Shown piece after piece: positions 27,571 to 35,237 of a stretch of 64,000 nt of DNA. The DNA is from Fibrella forsythiae (GTDB lineage Bacteria; Bacteroidota; Bacteroidia; Cytophagales; Spirosomataceae), in assembly GCF_017353175.1 (NCBI RefSeq), contig NZ_JAFMYW010000001.1, positions 1,116,001 to 1,180,000 on the forward strand, given 5' to 3'. Position 1 is the first letter of the stretch, and each line of letters opens with the position of its first letter. Under the pieces are notes generated by a model. That model was not told the DNA's origin. It ran no database searches and worked only from the letters and a program-made list of their open reading frames with translations. Both the position numbers and the translations under genes were made by a program.

Positions 27571-30219
27571 CTAGCGAATATCGAACTGATACGTACCTGC
27601 TTCCAGTTTATGAGTGGCTGGTTCACCCGGCAGCTTTAGGGTTGCCGTTGAATTTGGCGGGATGGTCACACGATAGTGAACGGCTTTTCCTGAGCGGTTC
27701 CAGGCAGAAGAAATGGTGCCGTACGGACCGTCATGAGAGGCCTCGAAGTGGTCGAGGCCCGTTACGAAATGCGGTTCCAGCAACACGTTCTTAAAGCCCG
27801 GTTGGGTGGGATCAGGTTTAAGGCCTCCCAGGGCTTTATAATACCAGGCACCGATCTCGCCGAACATGATGTGGTTCATCGAGATATCGCTCGTTGCGTC
27901 AATCGGCCAGTTTTCGTACAAGGTTGTTGCGCCGTTTCGTATCCACCAGCCCCACGAGGGGAAGGTCTCCTGCGAGGCCACGGCGTAGGCCAGATCAGAC
28001 TGACCATTGTCACTCAGGGCGTTCAGAATCGTTTTTGTACCCAGCAGGCCAACATCGATGTGGTTATTATCGGCTATCACCCGCCTGGCCAGCGTGGCAG
28101 CCACTTGGCTCTTCCTGTCATCCGGCACCAGCCCCCAATGCAGCGCCGCGCTGAGTTCGGTTTGCAGGCCGCTGCCGTAGCCACCCGATTGCCGGTTCAG
28201 GTATCTGGCGTTAAAGGCATTCCTGATTTTGGCAGCCAGCGCAACGTACCTGGCAGCATCGGCTGGTTTACCCAACAACGCCGCCACCTTCGCCACAATC
28301 GATACGTCGGTGAAATAATAAACAGACGAGGTGAACTCGACCGGCGTTTTCGATTTAACCGGCACCCAGTCGCCCAGGCCCCAGGTGGTCAGGCCAGACG
28401 GGCTCAGCTCCGTGATGTGATCGACGTAGCGTTTCATGTTGTCATAATTATCAGCCAGGATCTTTGTATCGCCATAGAACAGGTACACATTCCACGGAAT
28501 GATCGTGATGGTGCTGGTCCAGTCGGGGCCGTTCCCCCATTCGTAGCCCCAGCCTCCGGTCGGAATAATGGACGGTAACACCCCGTTGGGCTGTTGTTCG
28601 TCGCGGTGATCGGCCAGCCATTTTTCATAGACGGTGATACCATCGAAGCTGTACAAGCCCGTTTCACTGGCAATGTGGGCGTCGCCCGTCCAGCCGTTCT
28701 TCTCACGCTGCGGGCAGTCGGTTGGGTAGCCGAACAGATTGGAGAGGTAGGAACTGTTGGTGGCCGCCCAGATTTTGTTCAGCGTTAAATTCGCCGATGT
28801 TACCTGACCAACCACAGGTACGTCGCTGTGCATGAAATAGCCCGTCAGTGCATCGCGGGTCAGTTCCATTGGGCGGCTGGTGGTCACTTCAACATACTGA
28901 AAACCCTTGTAGTTGAAATGCGGCATAAAGGTTTCCACGCCTTTGCCACCCAGAATGAACAGATCTGTCTGAAACGGATCAGACGTACCTACGGGCCGGA
29001 AATGGGCGTCGATGTTGGATTGATCGACCCGGCCGTTGGGATACAGCCGTTCGGCATGTTTCAGCCGGAAGGTCGTACCGGCCGGCCCGCTGACGCTGAA
29101 CTGGCTGACGCCGGCAATTGTTCGCCCCAGATCGTACACAAATACCGTGTCGTTGATTTTGGTGATGCTTCTGGCCGGAATCGCCTCTACGTTCCGAATC
29201 GGGTGCATAGCCTGCGCCACAATAGTTGGTGAAGGCGACGCCCGATAGATCACGTCTTTCCAGGTGGAGTCTGAAAAACTGGCCGTGTTCCAGCCGGGCT
29301 GCTCCATGCGGGCGTCGTAGTGTTCAGCCGTATATATGCTATTGAAAACGATTGGGCTAAGGCTCGTTTTCCAGCCTTTCCCCGACGAAACCAGTTCGAC
29401 GGATCCGTCGGCATAGGTGATGCGCAGGTCCAGGCAGAAGGTGGGCCGTGCCCGCCACGGCGCTTTATGAAAATCCCAAACGGCGGTTGACTGGTGATTA
29501 TACCAGCCATTGCCCAGCAACACGCCAATGGCATTACTACCAGCGAGCAGTTGGCTGGTTACGTCGTAGGTTACGTAAAGGGTGCGGCGATCGAAGCGGG
29601 TGTACATGGGGTCGAGCCGGTGGTTGCCTACTTTCTGCCCGTTCAGGTACAGTTCATACAGCCCACCCGCAGCCACATAAGCCCGTGCCGATTTGATGGC
29701 TTTGGTTGTTTTGAAGGTTCTGCGGAAATATGGCGCGGGTTTTAGGTCCACATCGTTACGGTCGCTAATCCAGGCACCCTGCCAGTTACGGCTGTTCAGC
29801 ATGCCGGTTTCAAAGTAGGCGATAGCCGATGTCGACGGCTTCCCGTCTTTATCCCACACCTCTACCCGCCAGAAATACCGCGTAAACGGTTGAAGCGATT
29901 TCCCGGCGTATGTGACCAGTTGTGCATCTGAGGCTAGTTTTCCTGACTGCCAGCCAGCGCCTGTACCACGGGCTACCGCCAGTGAATCGGTACCAACAAG
30001 TAGGTGGTAGGCCGTCTGTTTCGCTCCTTTTCGAACATCCACCAGCCGCCAGGTAAATCGAGGCGCAGGAGCATCGAGCCCAATTGGATTGACCAGGTGT
30101 TCACATTGGAGGCCAACGGGCAGGCAGGGCGGTGCGGCCTTGCTCGCTGCCGAGGCGAGCAAGGCGAGTATAACAACTGGAACAAGTATGATGGTGTTGA
30201 GCAGCGGCCGCCTGGTCAT
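27571..30219 (-). CDS. Alpha-L-rhamnosidase, glycoside hydrolase family 78
   Basis: An exported GH78 enzyme of 882 residues from ATG 30219 (MTRRPLLNTIILVPVVILAL signal peptide); an in-frame ATG at 30252 would add 11 residues. GH78 order is seen: an N-terminal Ig-like domain (LQCEHLVNPIGLDAPAPRFTW), the beta-sandwich with AYVAAGGLYELYLNG, and the (alpha/alpha)6 catalytic domain with DCPQREKNGWTGDAHIASE, which holds the conserved acidic catalytic residues, and later WWIRNGATTLYENW, SMNHIMFGEIGAWYY. It removes terminal L-rhamnose from glycans or glycosides, probably in the periplasm. Confidence 0.94.
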   Translation of the reverse strand: MTRRPLLNTIILVPVVILALLASAASKAAPPCLPVGLQCEHLVNPIGLDAPAPRFTWRLVDVRKGAKQTAYHLLVGTDSLAVARGTGAGWQSGKLASDAQLVTYAGKSLQPFTRYFWRVEVWDKDGKPSTSAIAYFETGMLNSRNWQGAWISDRNDVDLKPAPYFRRTFKTTKAIKSARAYVAAGGLYELYLNGQKVGNHRLDPMYTRFDRRTLYVTYDVTSQLLAGSNAIGVLLGNGWYNHQSTAVWDFHKAPWRARPTFCLDLRITYADGSVELVSSGKGWKTSLSPIVFNSIYTAEHYDARMEQPGWNTASFSDSTWKDVIYRASPSPTIVAQAMHPIRNVEAIPARSITKINDTVFVYDLGRTIAGVSQFSVSGPAGTTFRLKHAERLYPNGRVDQSNIDAHFRPVGTSDPFQTDLFILGGKGVETFMPHFNYKGFQYVEVTTSRPMELTRDALTGYFMHSDVPVVGQVTSANLTLNKIWAATNSSYLSNLFGYPTDCPQREKNGWTGDAHIASETGLYSFDGITVYEKWLADHRDEQQPNGVLPSIIPTGGWGYEWGNGPDWTSTITIIPWNVYLFYGDTKILADNYDNMKRYVDHITELSPSGLTTWGLGDWVPVKSKTPVEFTSSVYYFTDVSIVAKVAALLGKPADAARYVALAAKIRNAFNARYLNRQSGGYGSGLQTELSAALHWGLVPDDRKSQVAATLARRVIADNNHIDVGLLGTKTILNALSDNGQSDLAYAVASQETFPSWGWWIRNGATTLYENWPIDATSDISMNHIMFGEIGAWYYKALGGLKPDPTQPGFKNVLLEPHFVTGLDHFEASHDGPYGTISSAWNRSGKAVHYRVTIPPNSTATLKLPGEPATHKLEAGTYQFDIR

Positions 30220-30493
30220 AGAATAACGGGTTGATGGAGTGAGTCCCGTCATGCAAAGCGATCGGTTACCGTATTTTTAATGCTTCCCGCCCAAACTTCC
30301 CGGCACAACACCCGAGGAGCTTACTTCCTTCCCTCTGCGCCCCTGCTCCACCACCCGGCGGTCAGTTCGCTGGTGGCAACGCATTCAGGTACGTACCTGG
30401 GCGTAGTCTGTGCCATAGGCACACTAATTCGACTTACTGACGTAAAAAAACGTGAGTCAGCTAACCTTGACGCGTCATATTAGTTAGTCAACA

Positions 30494-30526
30494 ATATCGA
30501 TAGACAATAACTACTACATATCGATA
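30494..30526. promoter_or_regulatory. Pair of ATATCGATA sites upstream of the SDR gene
   Basis: ATATCGATA occurs at 30494-30502 and 30518-30526, 24 bases apart and 29 bases before the start codon at 30555. Each contains the palindrome TATCGATA. They may be paired regulator half-sites. The rest of the 300-base gap between 30219 and 30555 holds GGTACGTACC at 30388-30397 and no gene. Confidence 0.4.
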
Positions 30527-30554
30527 CACTTTTATTCAACGACAGTTTACAACC

Positions 30555-31562
30555 ATGAACAACGAGAATCAACTTAGCAGACGCCAGGTCATTGGTGGCC
30601 TTGGCGGCGGTTTAGCCACCGTCATTGCCACACCCGTGTTAGCCACTTCTCAACCAGAGCCCATGAATACCGTTGCACCAATTGCCCTCGAAGATCCAAC
30701 ATCGAAATACCCCAAACCACCATTTAAAGAGCAGCCGCAGCCCTTTCCGGGTCTGGCCAGCAAAATGGTACCCCGCCCCGATCATGGCGAAACCAGCTAC
30801 AAAGGATCAGGCCGTCTGGCAGGTCGTAAAGCGCTGATTACCGGTGGTGATTCGGGTATGGGTCGGGCGGCGGCCATTGCCTATGCCCGCGAAGGAGCCG
30901 ACGTGGCCATCAACTACCTGCCCGCCGAAGAGCCCGACGCTAAGGAAGTGATTGCCCTCATCAAAGCAGCCGGCCGCAAGGGAATTGCCATTCCCGGCGA
31001 CATTCGCGACGAAGCGTTCTGTAAACGGCTGGTCGATGAGGCTGTAAAAGGGCTGGGTGGCCTGGATATTCTGGTTAGTAACGCCGGGCGGCAGCAACAA
31101 CGCGAATCAATCCTTGACCTGACTACGGAGGATTTCGACGCGACCATGAAAACCAATATCTACGCGCCTTTCTGGATTATCAAAGCCGCGCTGCCGCATA
31201 TGCCCGCCGGGTCGGCCATTATTGGCACCACCTCAGAGCAGGCCTACGACCCCTCGCCCAACCTGTATGATTATGCGCAGACCAAGGCCGCCACGATGAA
31301 CTACGTAAAATCATTAGCCAAGCAGCTTGGTCCAAAAGGAATACGGGTCAACGGCGTAGCTCCCGGCCCCATCTGGACGCCCTTGCAACCTAGCGGCGGT
31401 GCCACGCAGGAAAAAGTAAAAACCTTTGGTAGCGATACCGTCTTTGGCCGCCCCGGACAACCCGCCGAGCTAGCCTCAATCTACGTACAGCTGGCCGCCA
31501 GTGATGCCAGCTTTGCCACCGGTCAGGTCTACGGGTCAGCAGGCGGTAAAGGACAGCCATAA
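30555..31562 (+). CDS. Short-chain dehydrogenase/reductase with Tat-like leader (YghA-type)
   Basis: A 335-residue SDR. The N-terminus (LSRRQVIGGLGGGLATVIAT) is a twin-arginine-type leader, so the enzyme may be exported folded, unusual for NAD(P)-dependent enzymes but known for relatives such as E. coli YghA. The extended leader-linker PKPPFKEQPQPFPG is typical of this subfamily. Cofactor motif GGDSGMGRAAAIAYAREGA, NAG motif ILVSNAGRQQ, and the catalytic Ser-Tyr-Lys in TTSEQAY...YDYAQTKAA are present. The substrate is unknown, probably an aldehyde or sugar-like alcohol. Confidence 0.91.
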   Translation: MNNENQLSRRQVIGGLGGGLATVIATPVLATSQPEPMNTVAPIALEDPTSKYPKPPFKEQPQPFPGLASKMVPRPDHGETSYKGSGRLAGRKALITGGDSGMGRAAAIAYAREGADVAINYLPAEEPDAKEVIALIKAAGRKGIAIPGDIRDEAFCKRLVDEAVKGLGGLDILVSNAGRQQQRESILDLTTEDFDATMKTNIYAPFWIIKAALPHMPAGSAIIGTTSEQAYDPSPNLYDYAQTKAATMNYVKSLAKQLGPKGIRVNGVAPGPIWTPLQPSGGATQEKVKTFGSDTVFGRPGQPAELASIYVQLAASDASFATGQVYGSAGGKGQP

Positions 31563-31594
31563 GATTAAGTCGCGGTTCGTTTTAACGTACCGGG

Positions 31595-31635
31595 AAGCCG
31601 CGTTTAGCTCCTGCTGACGCGGCTTTTACTTTTTC
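31595..31635 (+). terminator. Rho-independent terminator after the SDR gene
   Basis: An 8-bp perfect stem AAGCCGCG (31595-31602) / CGCGGCTT (31618-31625) with a 15-base loop is followed by TTTTACTTTTT. Confidence 0.85.
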
Positions 31636-31733
31636 CGACTAGTCCCCTTTTTGCATCGGTGGCGAACATGTGGGTTTATGAACAGAACAAATCGATGCTG
31701 ATGAGAACGTTAAAATTACAGGTATAAGCCACC

Positions 31734-32255
31734 GTGGATGGCTTTATGGCTGGCCCCAACGGAGAAATGGACTGGCTGACCTTTGGCTGGACAACCGACA
31801 TCGGCCAGTACGTAACGGCCCTGACTGAACCGGTGGATACTATCCTGCTGGGTCGGAAGCTGGCGCAGGGCTTTATTCCGCACTGGGCGTCTATCCCGGA
31901 AGCGCCGGGGGCCGACAAAATGAACGGGTCAAAAAAAGTCGTTTTCACCAAAACGCTTACCGAGTCGGTGTTGGACCATACCGTTTTGGCCACTGGCGAT
32001 CTGGCTACGGAGGTCAACGCGCTGAAAAACCAGCCGGGCGGTGATCTGATCGTTTACGGTGGGGGTACGTTCGTTTCATCGCTGATCGACGCCGGTCTGA
32101 TCAACGAGTTTCATCTGTTTATCAATCCGGCCGCACTCGGCAATGGTATGGCCATCTTCGGTGGGTTGGATACTACCCGTCAGTTAACGCTGGTTCAGGC
32201 AAAAGCCTTCGATTGCGGTATCGTTGTTCTTCAGTATAAGCCGAAGCGAGACTAA
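31734..32255 (+). CDS. Dihydrofolate reductase/RibD C-terminal-family protein, 5' end interrupted by a stop codon
   Basis: 173 residues of a RibD-C/dihydrofolate-reductase-like fold: VDGFMAGPNGEMDW, TILLGRKLAQGF, VVFTKTL, LIVYGGGTFVSSLI, FHLFINPAALG. Homologues normally begin about eleven residues earlier with a strand like MRKLKLQV. Here that start is present at ATG 31701 (MRTLKLQV), but the ninth codon is TAA (31725-31727), then ATVDGFMAG continues in the same frame. Either translation starts at the GTG 31734 and makes a trimmed protein, or the gene is freshly inactivated, or there is a sequencing error (CAA to TAA would do). Function of the family is mostly untested NADPH-dependent reduction. 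Confidence 0.7.
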   Translation: MDGFMAGPNGEMDWLTFGWTTDIGQYVTALTEPVDTILLGRKLAQGFIPHWASIPEAPGADKMNGSKKVVFTKTLTESVLDHTVLATGDLATEVNALKNQPGGDLIVYGGGTFVSSLIDAGLINEFHLFINPAALGNGMAIFGGLDTTRQLTLVQAKAFDCGIVVLQYKPKRD

Positions 32256-32272
32256 TATAGTGCGCATTCTGA

Positions 32273-32309
32273 ACGTGTCAACAAAGCAAGATTGGACGTT
32301 TCAACAAAG
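32273..32309. promoter_or_regulatory. Near-identical direct repeats upstream of the epimerase gene
   Basis: ACGTGTCAACAAAG (32273-32286) and ACGTTTCAACAAAG (32296-32309) match at 13 of 14 positions with a 23-base period, about two helical turns. They end 56 bases before the start at 32365. Tandem sites of this spacing are typical of AraC-type regulators, and one is encoded two genes on (33468). Confidence 0.45.
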
Positions 32310-32364
32310 TTAGTCGCCGCGTTTCGCCTGTCCTTTGTGTCATTAATCGACAGACTAAATAACA

Positions 32365-33399
32365 ATGGACAATTCAGACAAAATGGTACTCGTTACCGGC
32401 GGAACGGGCTTTGTTGGCGTGCACTGCATCGTTCAGTTACTACAGCAGGGGTATACTGTACGAACGACCGTTCGCTCGCTTAAACGCAGGAACGACGTTC
32501 TGAATATGGTCGAAACGGCGGGTATCCGGTCATCGGGCAGGCTTACGTTCATTGAGGCCGATTTACTGAGTGATACCAACTGGGCCACTGCGGCAGCCGG
32601 CTGCACCTATGTATTGCATGTGGCCTCACCTATTTTTCTGAACGTACCTAAAGACGAGAACGAGCTGATTCGTCCGGCGGTCGATGGCACCATCAGGGTA
32701 CTGGTAGCCGCTCGGGACGCAGGCGTAAAACGGGTGGTTATGACCTCAAATTTCGGAGCCGTTGGGTATAGCCATACCGATACGACCAAAATCATTACTG
32801 AAGAAAGCTGGACCGACCCAGCGGAAAAAGGTCTTTCAGCCTATAACAAATCTAAAGTGCTGGCTGAACAGGCCGCCTGGAACTTCATTGAACAGCAAGG
32901 CGGAAATCTGGAACTGTCGGTTATCAATCCGGTAGGCATCTTTGGGCCATCGCTCGGTCCCGAGCTGTCAAGTGGATTCGAACTCCTACAGAAAGTACTC
33001 GACGGGTCCATGAAGTCGATACCCAATATTACACTGGGCATTGTGGATGTTCGTGACGTAGCCGATCTGCATATCCGCGCAATGACCAGCCCGGCCGCAA
33101 ACGGGCAGCGATTTCTGGCAGTGGCTGGCAAAACGGTGTCATTACCGGAAATTGCCCGGCTATTTAAGGCCGAACTGGGCGATGCCGCATCGCGTGTTTC
33201 GACCAGAAAATTACCCGACTGGGTAGTCAGGGTCGCTTCGTTCGTTAGCCCCACCGCCAAGAGTATCCTCCCATTACTTAGCCGCTACAGAGATTCCAGT
33301 AACGAGAAAGCCAGGCACCTGCTTGGCTGGGCACCCCGATCGAACGAAGAGGCCTTACTGGCCACAGCAGTCAGTTTAATCGCCAATGGAAAGGTATAA
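32365..33399 (+). CDS. NAD-dependent epimerase/dehydratase family (dihydroflavonol reductase-like)
   Basis: A 344-residue extended SDR. Cofactor motif VLVTGGTGFVGVHCIVQLL near the start, VLHVASPIF, and catalytic YNKSK (SAYNKSKVLAEQAAW) are present; the family includes dihydroflavonol-4-reductase, aldehyde and ketone reductases. The C-terminus ends LLGWAPRSNEEALLATAVSL, usual for this group. Probably cytoplasmic. It is followed 68 bases later by an AraC regulator in the same direction, which may control it. Substrate unknown. Confidence 0.92.
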   Translation: MDNSDKMVLVTGGTGFVGVHCIVQLLQQGYTVRTTVRSLKRRNDVLNMVETAGIRSSGRLTFIEADLLSDTNWATAAAGCTYVLHVASPIFLNVPKDENELIRPAVDGTIRVLVAARDAGVKRVVMTSNFGAVGYSHTDTTKIITEESWTDPAEKGLSAYNKSKVLAEQAAWNFIEQQGGNLELSVINPVGIFGPSLGPELSSGFELLQKVLDGSMKSIPNITLGIVDVRDVADLHIRAMTSPAANGQRFLAVAGKTVSLPEIARLFKAELGDAASRVSTRKLPDWVVRVASFVSPTAKSILPLLSRYRDSSNEKARHLLGWAPRSNEEALLATAVSLIANGKV

Positions 33400-33467
33400 A
33401 GCCGCTGGTTAAAGCATCTCATTTACCGCTGATTCCTGTTTACCCTCTAAGTTGTGCAAATCGCCGA

Positions 33468-34271
33468 ATGACGTTTTCGACCATATCCTCCTGCTACATA
33501 AGCCCGACAATTTCCGATAATCAATTCATTCCGGAACATTTCTTTCTTTACCTGGCAACAGGTTGTATGTCAGCATTTGACGGGAATACCGAATATTCTC
33601 TTCAGGCAGGCGACTACGGACTGGCCGTGCGGAACGGGCTGGCCAAATACAGCAAGCAACCAGACCAGGGGCGGTTTGAAAAAGTAGTCATCTTTTTTGA
33701 TCAGGCGTTTCTGAAAGCGTTTCAGGTACGTTATGCCTATGCATCAGAAGGTCGCAGACCTGCCGGATCGCTGGTAAAACTAACCGAAAATCGATTGGTA
33801 CACCACTTTGTTCAATCGTTGACACCTTATCTGAATGGCGATGGCATAATCAGGCCTGAGTTCAGTGATATAAAGCGAAGCGAACTATTGGTGATTCTGC
33901 TGAATGAGCAGCCAGCCCTCGCCTCTATCCTGTTCAATTTCGGCCATCCGGAAAAAATCAATCTCGAACAGTTTATGAACCTCCATTACACGTTCAATGT
34001 GAGTATCGAGCGGTTTGCTTATTTAACCGGGCGAAGCCTATCTGCATTTAAACGTGACTTTGAGCAGCTCTTCCACGAAACACCGAGCCGCTGGCTGGTA
34101 AAAAAACGTCTTCAGGAGGCTTACTTTCAGTTGGAAAGAAACGGCAAAAAACCGTCGGAAATTTACCTCGATCTTGGCTTTGAGGACCTGTCGCATTTTT
34201 CGTATGCTTTTAGGAAACAGTTCGGCCACTCGCCATCTACCGTAGCCAAACGAGGGGCGACCACCGATTAG
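33468..34271 (+). CDS. AraC-family transcriptional regulator
   Basis: A 267-residue regulator. The N-terminal cupin-like part includes LATGCMSAFDGNTEYSLQAGDYGLAVRNG. The C-terminal double helix-turn-helix is clear: SIERFAYLTGRSLSAFKRDF then PSEIYLDLGFEDLSHFSYAFRKQFGHSPS. It follows the epimerase gene at 32365 and converges on the Nudix gene. Candidate binding sites are the direct repeats at 32273-32309. Confidence 0.92.
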   Translation: MTFSTISSCYISPTISDNQFIPEHFFLYLATGCMSAFDGNTEYSLQAGDYGLAVRNGLAKYSKQPDQGRFEKVVIFFDQAFLKAFQVRYAYASEGRRPAGSLVKLTENRLVHHFVQSLTPYLNGDGIIRPEFSDIKRSELLVILLNEQPALASILFNFGHPEKINLEQFMNLHYTFNVSIERFAYLTGRSLSAFKRDFEQLFHETPSRWLVKKRLQEAYFQLERNGKKPSEIYLDLGFEDLSHFSYAFRKQFGHSPSTVAKRGATTD

Positions 34272-34305
34272 CCCCTGAATGCCATCCTGGGCTCAACAGC
34301 ATGCG

Positions 34306-35031
34306 CTACTGCTGAAACCGATAGAGGTAAGGTGCTTTGTTGGCGGCACCCGTAAACTTCTTTTCCAGCCGTTCAAGCACGTTCAGGTCGAGTATCTTCT
34401 TCTGGAAGTTGTTGCGGGGGAAGGGCTTGTCGAAAATGGCTTCGTACAGTTCCTGCAATTCCTTCATGGTAAACGTTTCGGGCAGCAGATTAAAACCAAT
34501 CAGTTTCTGATCCAGGTTCAGACGGAGTGTTTCCAGCGCCTTTGCCACCATTTCGTTATGGTCCATGATCAGGGTAGGTAGCTGCGTAATCGGGTACCAC
34601 TCGATCGACTCGTCAATCTCATTCTTTCGGGGAATTACCTTGTTGATGTCTACCAGTGCGTAGTACCCGATCGAGACAAACCGGCGGGTGATCCATTCCA
34701 GTGCTTTGCTGTTCAACCCCCGTTCAACCAGTTTATCCCCGTTCAGGCTGATGAGACGTTCAAGCACCTGCGCATTGCTGCGTTCAGCATCGCCAAAAAC
34801 ACAGAACTGGTCGAGATAGATAGTCTGAATGCCCGTTCGTTCTTCCAGAATACGCCGGGCGGCCTGACCGATGCCTTCATCCTGCCCGATATAACCGCTG
34901 GGAAGCGCCCAGAAATCACCCCTGAAATCCATTTTAGGCACCAGCACATTGAGTTGTTTTTCCCGATAGCCGAAAATGACACAGTCGATTGATAACTGTT
35001 GAATATAGTCCTGTTCGTTCCGGGAATACAT
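34306..35031 (-). CDS. Nudix-domain transcriptional regulator (NrtR/AraR-like)
   Basis: From ATG 35031 the protein has 241 residues, the usual length for Nudix-HTH regulators; an in-frame ATG at 35133 would add 34 residues with no likeness to the family. The Nudix fold is seen in IDCVIFGYREKQLNVLVPK, and the Nudix box GYIGQDEGIGQAARRILEERTGI (given here by its parts GYIGQDEG and ARRILEERTG) is degenerate, so catalysis is doubtful and sensing of a sugar or nucleotide more likely. The C-terminal ~80 residues (FTMKELQELYEAIF, RNNFQKKILDLNVLE) fit the winged helix of this class. It is divergent from the giant PQQ enzyme at 35238, with a palindromic operator between. Confidence 0.88.
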   Translation of the reverse strand: MYSRNEQDYIQQLSIDCVIFGYREKQLNVLVPKMDFRGDFWALPSGYIGQDEGIGQAARRILEERTGIQTIYLDQFCVFGDAERSNAQVLERLISLNGDKLVERGLNSKALEWITRRFVSIGYYALVDINKVIPRKNEIDESIEWYPITQLPTLIMDHNEMVAKALETLRLNLDQKLIGFNLLPETFTMKELQELYEAIFDKPFPRNNFQKKILDLNVLERLEKKFTGAANKAPYLYRFQQ

Positions 35032-35159
35032 GTAGTGGTTTTCTGCTGTAACTGATTGGTCGGTTGGCAAAGATAGCCAGGATACCATGCCAGCCTCCCG
35101 GATTGATTTACTGGTATGAACTGTCTCGTACATGGTACAACGGCTATATAAAGTTGTAT

Positions 35160-35186
35160 CAAATTTATTGTCTAACTCTTAGACAA
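35160..35186 (-). promoter_or_regulatory. Predicted promoter of the Nudix regulator gene
   Basis: On the minus strand TAAATTTG (35167 to 35160) fits the Bacteroidota -7 box TAnnTTTG, with TTG at 35186-35184 as -33, spacer 16 bases, slightly short. It lies inside the palindrome 35164-35190, which would make the gene self-regulated. A second perfect box, TATCTTTG at 35075-35068, lies closer to ATG 35031 but lacks a clear -33. Confidence 0.5.
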
Positions 35187-35190
35187 TAAA
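35164..35190. promoter_or_regulatory. Perfect palindromic operator between Nudix regulator and PQQ enzyme
   Basis: TTTATTGTCTAA, CTC, TTAGACAATAAA: two perfect 12-base arms around a 3-base spacer, 27 bp in all. It is placed in the only gap between the divergent genes at 35031 and 35238, where a dedicated repressor should bind. A weak plus-strand -7 box (TTACTTTG, 35203-35210) lies just downstream. Confidence 0.8.
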
Positions 35191-35237
35191 GAATTTTTGC
35201 CTTTACTTTGCTTAAACGAGTAAACTTTCCAATCTAC

